Virus record (IMG/VR): IMGVR_UViG_3300032288_001625
Coordinates: 1-35,891 of that record
Strand: one strand, 5' to 3'
Source of the DNA: a virus
DNA: 35,891 nt
This document shows positions 1-7,266 of the stretch, one piece after another (the stretch's first letter is position 1; each line of letters begins with the position of its first letter). The translations under genes were made by a program, and so were the position numbers. The notes under the pieces were generated by a model. That model saw only the letters and a list, made by a program, of their open reading frames with translations, ran no database searches and was not told where the DNA came from.

Positions 1-123
1 CTCGAAGAAGTCGCCGGCAGCCGTCACGAGGCTCGCGGCGTAGGTCGCCGAAGAGCCAGCGAGGATGCCGCCGCTGGTGAGGATGCCCGCGACGCTGGGG
101 GCGTTCGCCGAGTTGCCGTTGAA
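1..123. repeat. Terminal overlap, copy 1 (circular genome)
   Basis: These 123 bases are identical to the last 123 bases of the window (35769-35891). The overlap lies inside the major capsid reading frame, and joining the ends restores that frame exactly. It therefore marks a circular or circularly permuted assembly and is unlikely to be a biological end repeat. The non-redundant genome length is 35,768 bases. Confidence 0.95.
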
Positions 124-888
124 GGCAACCGTCTCGACCGCCTGGGTCAGCGTGTAGGCCAACTCGGTGGCGAGCATCTCAGCGATGCCGACAACCGAGT
201 CCTCGAAGAGCTCCGTGCTCACCTTCGTGGCGGCCGTCACCTTCTTCGCGGTCAGGGTGACCTGCGAGTGAGTGGGGTCACTGTCGGTGATCGCCGTGTT
301 CTCGTTGACCCAGTACGCCGTCGCACCGCCGGTCCGCTTGGGAACCAGCACCACGTCGCTCGGCATGTTGACCGGCGTGGCGTTGGACGCGAACACCGAA
401 TCCTCGTTGACGAGCCGCAGCACCTGATTGCTCAGGATGTCGGGCACGAAAGCCGAGCCGGTCGTGGACGCGGCCGAACCCTGAGCACGGGCCTCGATGC
501 CGTAGTCAGTGCACCACCGCTTGGCCTCGGCGTCACCACGGAGGTGACCCTTGATCCACATGCCCGCCTTGTAAGCCTCTTCCTCGGTCTTGAACGCCCG
601 CAGCTTGCCGGCGTACGGGATCGACTCGATCCGCACCTTCGGCTCGTCGGCACGCACCTCGGGGGCCGGGGTGCAGCGGTCGACCACGGAACGCAGGTTC
701 TTCGCCGACTCGGCGACCGACTTCTCGAAGTCGATCTTCTTGGCGAGCTTGGCGGCGTCGGCCGTCAGCGTCTCGAGCTCGAGGTCACGCTCGGCAATCT
801 TGTCGGCGTCGCCCTCGATGGCACGCACGGCGTCGATCCGGTTGGCGAGGGTAACGGCCTCGTCCTGCAGCTTCTTGAGGTTGTCCAC
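1..888 (-). CDS. Major capsid protein, HK97 fold (N-terminal part, wraps to the other end)
   Basis: This is the shell protein of the icosahedral head. The gene starts at GTG 888, with GGAGAA five bases upstream, runs to base 1 and continues in frame at 35768 down to the stop at 35343. Joined, it encodes 437 residues. The first 70 or so residues are charged and helical, as expected of the delta (scaffolding) domain that HK97-type capsids lose to the prohead protease. From about residue 135 the sequence has the phage_capsid pattern: a GSAASTTGSAFVP entry, an LVNEDSVFA segment, and MPSDVVLVPKRTGG followed by YWVNENTAI. Its position directly after portal and protease genes supports the call. Only the exact cleavage site is uncertain. 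Confidence 0.95.
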   Translation of the reverse strand, partial: MDNLKKLQDEAVTLANRIDAVRAIEGDADKIAERDLELETLTADAAKLAKKIDFEKSVAESAKNLRSVVDRCTPAPEVRADEPKVRIESIPYAGKLRAFKTEEEAYKAGMWIKGHLRGDAEAKRWCTDYGIEARAQGSAASTTGSAFVPDILSNQVLRLVNEDSVFASNATPVNMPSDVVLVPKRTGGATAYWVNENTAITDSDPTHSQVTLTAKKVTAATKVSTELFEDSVVGIAEMLATELAYTLTQAVETVAFNGNSANAPSVAGILTSGGILAGSSATYAASLVTAAGDFFE

Positions 889-933
889 GTGTGTTCTCCG
901 CCGGCGGTATTGCCGATGGAGTCCAACGTCGCA

Positions 934-1104
934 CTACCTCGTGCTTCTCTTGCAGAACCGCACTTCGGAAAGTGTTGTTTTCACAAACGCCACCGCACGG
1001 GCACCGCACCTCGGGCAACGCAAGTACCGCTGCCGCTCGTCACCGCACGGGCGGCTGGAACGACAACGCAACTTCTCGCCGCATGTGCAGCGTGGCTCAG
1101 CCAT
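934..1104 (-). CDS. Small zinc-ribbon protein between protease and capsid genes
   Basis: This 56-residue frame starts at ATG 1104, overlapping the last codons of the protease gene (stop at 1097), and ends at TAG 934. It has cysteines in a CxCG motif at residues 6-9, a single Cys 14, a Cys 20, and an RCPRCG knuckle at 29-34, followed by a basic tail. This looks like a zinc ribbon. Small zinc-finger proteins of the Com or zinc-ribbon type occur in several phage genomes near structural genes, but their roles differ, so no function is assigned. The position in an otherwise gene-free 208-base gap and the stop-start overlap support translation. The protein is inferred from sequence alone and is short. 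Confidence 0.6.
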   Translation of the reverse strand: MAEPRCTCGEKLRCRSSRPCGDERQRYLRCPRCGARAVAFVKTTLSEVRFCKRSTR

Positions 1105-2128
1105 TGCGAAGCCTCAGAGAAGCAGCCAAGGCGGCGGCGACGCCCCGCAGGGCCGAACGCGAGCGATCCGCCTGGGCCGCAGGCGCGGGCGTGGGCTCGG
1201 CCACCGTCTGCGATGCGAGCCACGCTTCGTAGGACCGCTGGGCCACGGTCACGCTGCTGGCAGGGTAGGCCGGCGTGAGCACGACCGACACGTCCACCAG
1301 CGAGGAAACCTCGCGGATCTCACGCACGGCACCCTGCTCGTCACTCGACCACCGCTCGCCAGACTTGGCATCCACCGAGAAGGCGAACGAACTGCCACGC
1401 AGGTCACGACGGCGGACAAGCTCAAGCGTGTCTCGTCCCACCTGTGTATCGGGCGGCGTTACCACGTACCGCAGCCCCTTGTCATCGCTGGAAAGCTCCA
1501 GCGTGCCAGACGAAGAGCGGCCAAGGATGAGGTCGCTGTTGTGGTTCAACAAGGCCACCACGTCCTGTTTGCCACGCTGGCGGTTCAGGATCTTGTCGAA
1601 CGCACCCGGCAGGATGATCTCGCGGAACTGCGAGCCGCCTTCCCGCAGCGGCAGGCTGAACCGGTTGTAGACGGCGGCATAGCCCACGAGCACTTGCGTG
1701 CCGTTGGCCCGCGTCTCAATGGTCAACTCGGCCTCGGGTACTTCCTCAAAGGCGAGGCAGCGGCGTTCAAGTTCCATCGGTCTGCTCCTGTTCTCGTCTT
1801 CGGCGTTCATCTGTCGCACCAGCTTCTCGGCCCACGAGCGGCCTGGGTCGCCGCCCCACAGAGCCCACGCTATACGCCCCGCACTCGGGTAGCCGTCTTG
1901 CTTCGGGCTCCAGCCTTCGCCTTGCTTGTCCACTTCGTGCCGGTCGAAGTACGCCTTCATCCGGCGGGCCGTCTCAGGGCTGATCGTCTGGCCGTTGCTC
2001 AGGTCGCGTGCACGGGCCACGCCAACTTCTGTGCCGCCTCGGCCGTACTCTCTTCGCCACTCTAGCCCTCGCCCTGCCTCCTCTCGCACACCTGACGGCG
2101 GCGTGAAGTCAATGTCCTCATACGCCAT
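1097..2128 (-). CDS. Prohead protease (HK97 gp4-like, S78) with an extra N-terminal domain
   Basis: The C-terminal half (about residues 120-300 of 343) is an HK97-type prohead serine protease, which matures the capsid by removing its delta domain. Visible landmarks are ILPGAFDK near 172-179, the catalytic His in the LLNHNSDL stretch near 196 and the catalytic Ser in RGSSFAF near 246. The first 110 residues are an additional domain with SNGQTISPETARRMKAYF and GYPSAGRIAWALWGGD motifs. I remember this domain from many phage structural or protease proteins, but cannot assign a role. I chose ATG 2128 because it overlaps the portal stop by 11 bases; the open frame continues 20 codons further upstream. 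The last 60 residues are Ala/Arg rich. Confidence 0.9.
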   Translation of the reverse strand: MAYEDIDFTPPSGVREEAGRGLEWRREYGRGGTEVGVARARDLSNGQTISPETARRMKAYFDRHEVDKQGEGWSPKQDGYPSAGRIAWALWGGDPGRSWAEKLVRQMNAEDENRSRPMELERRCLAFEEVPEAELTIETRANGTQVLVGYAAVYNRFSLPLREGGSQFREIILPGAFDKILNRQRGKQDVVALLNHNSDLILGRSSSGTLELSSDDKGLRYVVTPPDTQVGRDTLELVRRRDLRGSSFAFSVDAKSGERWSSDEQGAVREIREVSSLVDVSVVLTPAYPASSVTVAQRSYEAWLASQTVAEPTPAPAAQADRSRSALRGVAAALAASLRLRNG

Positions 2129-3410
2129 CGGCCTGCGACTCCTCCGACTCGTCTTCGGCGTCATCGGCCGGGGTGTCTTCCACCTCAACGGCTGACTCGG
2201 GCATCGGCTCGGGTGCCGGCGGCTCCTGGCCCAGTTTGTCGAGCGTGGTCATGTTGAGTTGAACGAAGTGACGGTCACCGTCAGGCCCGATGGGGTTGAG
2301 GTTCTCGGCCTCGCGGATCTCGTTGATCGTCATCCAGCCATTCTGGAGTGCCGACACATAGAACGCCGCCCGGCTTGTGTGGTCACCACGCAGCAGCCCG
2401 TTGACGTTGTGCTCGGCGAAATACCGCTCATCGTCCACGATGAGGTCACGCGAGATCGCCGCCTCCCACCGCTTGAGATGCGGCAGCAGGCAGTGCTGCA
2501 CAAACTCGGTGCCCTGTACCTCGATGTTGCTGTACGTGCTGCGGGTCAGGTCTTGGATCATGTGCGGCGGCACACGGAACGCTCGGCAGATTTCGATGAC
2601 TTGATATTGCCGCGTCTCAAGGAACTGGGCCGCCTCGTTGCTGCCGCTGAGCTCCTTGGCGGTAACGCCCAAGGGGAGGACGGCCGTACGGAAAGCACGG
2701 TCGCTGCCCCTGTGCATCCGCTCCCAGCTCTCACGCAAACGCTCGGCCGCCTCGACCGGAATCGGGTTGCTGCTCTCCAGCACAATGCCTGGACGCGCGC
2801 CATTCCCAAAGTATGTGGACCCGTGGGCCTCCAACGCCTGGGCCAGCCCGATGGCGTTGCGGAACAGCGTGTACGTGGGGATCGGCCGGATGCCGTCCTC
2901 GGTAGTGAACCGAAGGCAGAAAATCTGCTCCTGCGTGTACAGCGTCTGTTTGCCAGACGGCTCGCGGTACTTGTACCGCACGGTCCCGTTCTCAAGCCGC
3001 TCGGCTTCCATGCGAGACGAGTGCAGCGGCCACAGTTCCGACACGGCACCTCGAGCACCTGGGCGGATCTCGGCGTAGCTCGCACCGTAATGCAGGTACA
3101 TGCCGGTCATCCAATCGCGGAACTCTTGGGCCGTCTGCCACGGGTTGGGCTGCATGTGCAGCAGCCGATACACCGGATGCTGCGGAGCCTTGGCCTTGCC
3201 GCCGTTGGCGAGCCGCTCATAGACGTGCAGCGGCAGAGCCGAGACGGCGTCCGATATCACACGGATGCAGGCCGTGTACGCCGAGCACGCCATCGAGTTG
3301 TCAGCGTTGACCCGAATGCCAGACGGCGTGCGGCTAGACGAGGACTCGGTCCACTCAATGCCACGCAGGTCGAACATCTTGAAATCGGCGACGGCGTTTT
3401 CAGTGGTCAT
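2118..3410 (-). CDS. Portal protein, HK97 family
   Basis: This 430-residue protein forms the dodecameric ring at one capsid vertex, through which DNA enters and leaves and to which the tail attaches. Family features are an N-terminal segment with ACSAYTACIRVISDAVSALP (about 40-60), the HPVYRLLHMQPNP motif (about 77-90), a central FRNAIGLAQALEAHG helix, and YQVIEICRAFRVPPHMI near 275-290, which is highly typical of the phage_portal family. The C-terminus is acidic (about 395-430). The start ATG overlaps the terminase stop by four bases (ATGA), and the protease start lies within the last codons. The length is normal for the family. Confidence 0.95.
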   Translation of the reverse strand: MTTENAVADFKMFDLRGIEWTESSSSRTPSGIRVNADNSMACSAYTACIRVISDAVSALPLHVYERLANGGKAKAPQHPVYRLLHMQPNPWQTAQEFRDWMTGMYLHYGASYAEIRPGARGAVSELWPLHSSRMEAERLENGTVRYKYREPSGKQTLYTQEQIFCLRFTTEDGIRPIPTYTLFRNAIGLAQALEAHGSTYFGNGARPGIVLESSNPIPVEAAERLRESWERMHRGSDRAFRTAVLPLGVTAKELSGSNEAAQFLETRQYQVIEICRAFRVPPHMIQDLTRSTYSNIEVQGTEFVQHCLLPHLKRWEAAISRDLIVDDERYFAEHNVNGLLRGDHTSRAAFYVSALQNGWMTINEIREAENLNPIGPDGDRHFVQLNMTTLDKLGQEPPAPEPMPESAVEVEDTPADDAEDESEESQADGV

Positions 3411-4969
3411 AGGGTGATGATGTCCCAGTTCTGGTTGGGCGTTGTCGATGTGGCATGCACGCCGGCAGCCATCACGAGACTCACAATGCCGTCAATTCGC
3501 TCGTGGCTTCTCTGCTTGCTCGGCTTGATGTTTTGCCCGTCTGTCTGAATGGCCACATTCCCGGCCTGCCAAGTGAGCACCTCGTGCCCGCCGTGGAGCA
3601 GCTTGCCGCCGCAAATCCACGCCTCAACCTGCAGAGACGGGGCCGACATGGCCCCATATCCCTGCCCGTACCCTACGACCGGCAGCCCATCCTCTTGCAG
3701 AAGTTGCTGCGTCAGGTGCGTTGAGTTCCAGCGGTCCACGGCTATCTGCCGGATGGTGTACCGCTTGGCCAGTTCAACGATGTCACGCCTGACCGCCGAG
3801 TAGTCGGTGATGTTGCCCTGCGTGACGTGCAGCAGCCCCTTTCGCTGCCACACGTCATACGGCACCTTGTCACGCTTGACCCGCTGCTGCAGGTTCTCTT
3901 CCGGTATCCAGAAGTGTGGCTGCACCCAGAACGTGCCGTCGTCTAGCGGGAACAGCAGCACGAATGCCGTAGTGTCGAACGTCGTGGCCAGGTCAAGCCC
4001 GGCGAAACAGACGCGGCCGGTGAGATCGACAGGGCACGGCACGTTGCCCTTGGCCCAGTTGTGCATGCCGATCCATCTAGTGTCCTGCTCGGTCCAGCAA
4101 TTCAAGTACAACTGCCGGAAAGTGTTTTCGTATGCAGGCATCTCAAGTGCCCGCTGGCACTCGCTTCGCAAGAAGTCGAGCTTGACCGACACGCCGAGAT
4201 TAGGGTTGGCAGCGGCCCACGTTTTTTCATCCCGCCAATCGGCATCCTGCGGAGCACAGAAGATTGCCGGCAGGAACGATTCGTCTCGCACCGCTCCCGT
4301 CCTGACGGCTTCCGCATATTTCCACACGTCCCAGCACACAGACTTCTTGTCGTGCCCGGCCGTCGTGAGCGCCACTGTTAGCGGGTTGCGTCGCGCCCCC
4401 TGGCTCGACAACATCACCTCCCACATTTCCCGATTGCTCACGTGGAGCTCGTCAAAAATCACAGCGTGGGCGGAAAGCCCGTGCTGAATCCCGGCCTCGG
4501 CAGAAAGTGCCTTGTAAGTGGCGTGCGTTGACTCTCGCACGATGGCGTTTCGGTAGACCTTGAGGTGCTGCCGCAGGACAGGCGACTGCTCGACGGCGAT
4601 CCGTGCGGTGTCAAAGACCAGCCGGGCCTGGTCCCGCGAGGCGGCACACGAATAGACTTCGGCTCCCGGCTCGTCCTCGAGCATGCACCGCAATGCGATG
4701 CCAGCCGCCAGCGTGCTCTTTCCATTTTTGCGAGGAATGGCCAGCAGCGACGTGCGAACCTTCCGCCGGCCGTTCTCTTCTGCAAACAACGCCCTCAGAT
4801 AATCACGCTGCCATGGCTGCAGCAGGAACGGCTTTCCGCCGAGCTCACCCTTGGCGTGCGTCAGGTGCTTCTCAAAGAACCGCACCGCAAGGCACGAAGG
4901 GCACTTGTTGCACGGCCTCTCAGCCGAACATGAGGCGGTCTTCGTCGTCGTTCGACGTTGCTTGCTCAA
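3407..4969 (-). CDS. terL: Terminase large subunit (ATPase and nuclease)
   Basis: This 520-residue motor packages DNA into proheads and cuts it. The ATPase domain has a Walker A-like IPRKNGKST at 78-86 and Walker B AVIFDEL at 169-175, with a likely coupling motif LTTAGHD near 201-207. The C-terminal RNase H-fold nuclease has the first metal-binding Asp in FAGLDLATTFD near 326. The protein resembles the HK97/Terminase_1 group. The N-terminus carries a CxxCxxC cluster (20-26) that could bind a metal. The open frame begins at TTG 4969 and overlaps the small subunit gene by 50 bases. No better start with a clear ribosome-binding site was seen, so the start is less certain than the gene. Confidence 0.95.
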   Translation of the reverse strand: MSKQRRTTTKTASCSAERPCNKCPSCLAVRFFEKHLTHAKGELGGKPFLLQPWQRDYLRALFAEENGRRKVRTSLLAIPRKNGKSTLAAGIALRCMLEDEPGAEVYSCAASRDQARLVFDTARIAVEQSPVLRQHLKVYRNAIVRESTHATYKALSAEAGIQHGLSAHAVIFDELHVSNREMWEVMLSSQGARRNPLTVALTTAGHDKKSVCWDVWKYAEAVRTGAVRDESFLPAIFCAPQDADWRDEKTWAAANPNLGVSVKLDFLRSECQRALEMPAYENTFRQLYLNCWTEQDTRWIGMHNWAKGNVPCPVDLTGRVCFAGLDLATTFDTTAFVLLFPLDDGTFWVQPHFWIPEENLQQRVKRDKVPYDVWQRKGLLHVTQGNITDYSAVRRDIVELAKRYTIRQIAVDRWNSTHLTQQLLQEDGLPVVGYGQGYGAMSAPSLQVEAWICGGKLLHGGHEVLTWQAGNVAIQTDGQNIKPSKQRSHERIDGIVSLVMAAGVHATSTTPNQNWDIITL

Positions 4970-5378
4970 CGGCTGAGACTCTCGCCAAGGCCGACGCCGT
5001 CAAGCCGAACTGCTCCGCGAAACGCAGCATGTGCAGGCGGGCGTCCTTCTTGCGATACCAGGCCGGGTGATTCATCACCCTACCCTTATCGTCCATGAAC
5101 GTGGCACCGTGCTGCTTCAGTTCAGCCTCGGCCTTCACCATGTCCGCAAGAGCGTCGCAGTACGCGGCCAGCGTGTGCTGGTGCCGCATGCTCATCACCT
5201 TAGACGCCTCAAGCATCGGCACGATGCGTTGCCACTCGGCCCGGCCGATCTCGCACAGGTACGAAGGCGGCTCTGGAATGCCCGCAGGGACTTCAATGCC
5301 GCTCTTGTGCGGCCCCCTAACGCGAGCCCCTCGGAGCTTAAGGATCGGCTTAGGCGTAGGCTTCCTGCCCTTACCCAT
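4920..5378 (-). CDS. terS: Terminase small subunit, P27 family
   Basis: This 152-residue protein recognises phage DNA and delivers it to the large subunit. The sequence has the P27 pattern: a basic, Pro-rich N-terminus (KPTPKPILKLRG), then IPEPPSYLCEIGRAEWQRIVPML near 34-56, a QHTLAAYCDALADMVKAEAEL helix, and an NHPAWYRKKDARLHMLRFAEQFGL segment near 104-127. The start codon overlaps the ligase stop (TAATG at 5380-5376), indicating translational coupling to the ligase and Prim-Pol genes upstream. Confidence 0.9.
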   Translation of the reverse strand: MGKGRKPTPKPILKLRGARVRGPHKSGIEVPAGIPEPPSYLCEIGRAEWQRIVPMLEASKVMSMRHQHTLAAYCDALADMVKAEAELKQHGATFMDDKGRVMNHPAWYRKKDARLHMLRFAEQFGLTASALARVSAVEQATSNDDEDRLMFG

Positions 5379-6127
5379 TACGCCACGCGGTGAAACGACG
5401 GGAACCGTGGCACGCCGGCGTCCGTCAGTTGCTGGTACTTGAACGTGAACACGGTGCCAACCGCTGGCGGATCACGCCGCAGCGCGTCCGTCAGCCCTGA
5501 CGATACGCGGAACTCAGTGCCGTCTTGCAGTTGTGCAACCAAGGCACCAACACAGAACGCATTGCGGCCCGTGCCGGATTCATAGCCGACCACCGTGGCC
5601 TCGGCGTCGTGGAACGTCTTCACCTTGAGCAGCGTGCCGCTCCGCCTTCGCTCGTAACGGCTGGCCGGCTGGCGAAGCATGAGCCCCTCGCCGCCGACAG
5701 ACTCAATGCGGGCGAGCTGCTCGAGCATGTGGGCCTGGCCTTCGCACCGCAGCTGCGGCAGCACGAACGCCTGGCCGTCGCTGCCGATGGCGTCACGCAG
5801 TGCGGCCTGTCGCTCCTCAAATCCACCAGCCGCCATCGGGGCATCGAACACTGCGAACCTGACGGCTCGCCAATCATCACCGCCGCCATGCGACCGCACG
5901 ACGCCGACCGTCTGCTGGAAAAGGCCACGCCCGATCCAGAGCTCGCCGTCCAGCGGCTCGCCGGCAGGCAAGGCATCAAGGAACCACTGCGGGGCGTGGA
6001 TCTCCTGCCCAGACCGCGTGGCGAGCGTGCGGCAATCCCACACGGCCCGCACGCCGTCGAGTTTCTCGCTCATCCACCAGCCAGCCGGATCGGAACCGGC
6101 CCACGTCTTCGCAAGCAGCACGGACAT
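5378..6127 (-). CDS. Small ATP-dependent DNA ligase, LigE-like
   Basis: This 249-residue enzyme would seal nicks in duplex DNA using ATP. It has an adenylation domain with the nucleophilic Lys 22 in SEKLDGVRA, LDGELW at 59-64, VFDAP at 93-97, motif IV EGLMLR at 147-152 and motif V LLKVK at 166-170, followed by a short OB domain ending in GVPRFPSFHRVA. The motif spacing and minimal length match the LigE (Lig B-type small ATP ligase) group, whose bacterial members usually carry a signal peptide. Here no signal peptide is present, so the enzyme should act in the cytoplasm. ATG 6127 is chosen because it overlaps the Prim-Pol stop (TGATG). The frame stays open 58 codons upstream, within that gene. 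A role in repairing nicks or joining genome ends is inferred. Confidence 0.9.
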   Translation of the reverse strand: MSVLLAKTWAGSDPAGWWMSEKLDGVRAVWDCRTLATRSGQEIHAPQWFLDALPAGEPLDGELWIGRGLFQQTVGVVRSHGGGDDWRAVRFAVFDAPMAAGGFEERQAALRDAIGSDGQAFVLPQLRCEGQAHMLEQLARIESVGGEGLMLRQPASRYERRRSGTLLKVKTFHDAEATVVGYESGTGRNAFCVGALVAQLQDGTEFRVSSGLTDALRRDPPAVGTVFTFKYQQLTDAGVPRFPSFHRVA

Positions 6128-6633
6128 CACGCATTCTCCAGGCCAAGTTGGGCCAGCGTCACCACGGCAGGAGCAAAGTCCAGTGGCGACTTCGTCCACG
6201 AGTACCACGATCCATCCGGGTGCCTTGATGGTGGCAGCACAGACTGAGCCGGAAGCCCACCGAAACGCACTTCCAAGCTGCCAATCTTTCGCCACCCACA
6301 ATCTGGCAACGCATCGGCAAGGCGAACGATCCTGTGTTCGCCTCGTCCGCTTGTGTAGGTCGGCGTGTCTATGTGCAGCAGTCCGAGTTGCTCCACGATC
6401 CGGCGGCCATCCGCATCGTCGAACTCAACATCGACTAGGCCACCGTGGCCACAGAGCAGGCCGACGTTGTAGCCACCAGACAGCCAACCAGAGACCACAT
6501 CGTGCGACGTTGTCGCCGACTCGTTCCATGCAACGCCGAGCGGACGCTTGCTGCGTCGGCCGACTTTCACGCACGCGGCACCGTGACCAAGAAGGGCAAT
6601 CAGATCAGCATCACAGGCAACAGCGAGCGACAT
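6127..6633 (-). CDS. Stand-alone primase-polymerase (Prim-Pol) domain protein
   Basis: This 168-residue protein matches the N-terminal domain of bifunctional DNA primase/polymerases of the archaeo-eukaryotic primase superfamily. Visible features are GYNVGLLCG near 54-62, the acidic metal-binding strand VDVEFDD at 67-73, a GRGEHRIV motif containing the catalytic-type His 100, and LEVRFGGLPAQSVLPPS near 120-136 followed by HPDGSWYSW, which is highly characteristic. No helicase or C-terminal primase domain follows, so only the core is present. The second metal ligand appears as Glu instead of Asp. GGAG eight bases upstream supports ATG 6633. It is first in an operon with ligase and terminase, which suggests DNA priming or end filling coupled to packaging; that role is inferred. 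Confidence 0.85.
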   Translation of the reverse strand: MSLAVACDADLIALLGHGAACVKVGRRSKRPLGVAWNESATTSHDVVSGWLSGGYNVGLLCGHGGLVDVEFDDADGRRIVEQLGLLHIDTPTYTSGRGEHRIVRLADALPDCGWRKIGSLEVRFGGLPAQSVLPPSRHPDGSWYSWTKSPLDFAPAVVTLAQLGLENA

Positions 6634-6697
6634 GCGAGAGCTCCAAGAGGGTGCCCAATCGTAGGCATCTACTCATCGGATTTGCAATGCCGCCGAC

Positions 6698-6734
6698 GTG
6701 CGTTTTGTGCCTGAAAAAATAGTGCAAAACGCAC
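6698..6734. promoter_or_regulatory. 10-bp inverted repeat downstream of the head-operon promoter
   Basis: Perfect arms GTGCGTTTTG (6698-6707) and CAAAACGCAC (6725-6734) are separated by 17 bases. The dyad lies immediately downstream of the -10 element of the predicted minus-strand promoter, around the expected start point and 5' leader. It could be a repressor operator, an mRNA hairpin or a site for packaging proteins. On the plus strand it is followed by TTTTAT, but no plus-strand gene would need a terminator here. Confidence 0.6.
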
Positions 6735-6735
6735 T

Positions 6736-6764
6736 TTTATAAGGCGAGCAAATGGGGCCGGCAA
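6736..6764 (-). promoter_or_regulatory. Promoter for the Prim-Pol, ligase, terminase and head operon
   Basis: On the minus strand, TTGCCG (6764-6759) is followed after 17 bases by TATAAA (6741-6736), close to the sigma-70 consensus. Transcription would begin near 6729 and read leftwards into Prim-Pol, ligase, both terminase genes, portal, protease and capsid. The stretch 6634-6921 (288 bases) is the largest gap without a gene in this half of the genome; it holds this promoter, the dyad and the hairpins at 6859-6889, and I see no coding frame in it. Confidence 0.55.
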
Positions 6765-6858
6765 CGCACAGAATCACGCAGGACGCCAGCACTTTTCAGG
6801 TGGCCTCCACACCCGACGACGCCTGCGGCTCGCCAGAGGCCAAACGCCATGGCCACCA

Positions 6859-6889
6859 GGGGCCGTTTATTTCGGCCCCGCGTGCGGGG
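6859..6889 (-). terminator. Overlapping GC-rich hairpins after the HNH gene
   Basis: GGGGCCG (6859-6865) and CGGCCCC (6873-6879) form a perfect 7-bp stem with a 7-base A/T loop. A second stem, CCCCGC (6876-6881) with GCGGGG (6884-6889), shares the 6876-6879 bases, so the two hairpins exclude each other. They lie 33 bases past the HNH stop codon and before the next promoter, as expected for a transcript end. No long T tract follows, so this would be a weak or factor-assisted terminator. Confidence 0.45.
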
Positions 6890-6921
6890 CGCAACCGTGG
6901 GGTTTGTATCCGCGCGACCCC

Positions 6922-7263
6922 CTATGATGCCGACCGCCCCCGGTTTGTAGCATTTTGCAACACTTCGCCACGCTCACGCAGCGTCTTGCGTGCATGGCAT
7001 GCCGGGCATCTGCAGGCCCCATTCCCCACGTCATACCGCTCGCCGCCTTGAGCGATTGGAACGATGTGATCGGCGTGGTTCTTCTGGTCGATGCGTCCGC
7101 AGTCAACGCACGCGAACCCGTCCCGCGTGAGCACAGCCTGACGCCAACGCCTGTGTGCCTTGTCGCAGTACCCACGGGCTGCCGCGTTGGGCCTTCCGCT
7201 TTCGTCACGCCTTGCGGCGGTACGCAGACGCAGCGGCCTGTGGGTTGGGATGCGTTGGGGCAT
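6922..7263 (-). CDS. HNH endonuclease
   Basis: This 113-residue protein has a C-terminal HNH fold: CVDC (about 52-55), HADHIVPIAQGG with the conserved Asp-His pair (about 63-74), a central Asn in VGNGACRC, and PACHARKT (about 87-94). The two CxxC-type pairs would hold a structural zinc. The first 25 residues are Arg-rich. HNH nucleases encoded near terminases are known to assist DNA cutting during packaging in many cos-type phages. Here the gene lies one promoter region away from Prim-Pol, ligase and terminase, which fits that role, although free-standing homing activity cannot be excluded. Confidence 0.85.
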   Translation of the reverse strand: MPQRIPTHRPLRLRTAARRDESGRPNAAARGYCDKAHRRWRQAVLTRDGFACVDCGRIDQKNHADHIVPIAQGGERYDVGNGACRCPACHARKTLRERGEVLQNATNRGRSAS

Positions 7264-7266
7264 CGC

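Noticed and set aside
1-123. True direct terminal repeats
   Set aside because: The repeat lies inside the capsid coding frame and is only 123 bases, which fits an assembly overlap of a circular map better.
590-2065. Plus-strand frame of 491 codons
   Set aside because: It runs antisense to capsid and protease genes and lacks any recognisable domain.
2259-3548. Plus-strand frame of 429 codons
   Set aside because: It is antisense to the portal gene, and the portal assignment is certain.
6698-6740. Plus-strand terminator (stem plus TTTTAT)
   Set aside because: No plus-strand gene lies upstream; the TTTATA is better read as the -10 box of the minus-strand promoter.
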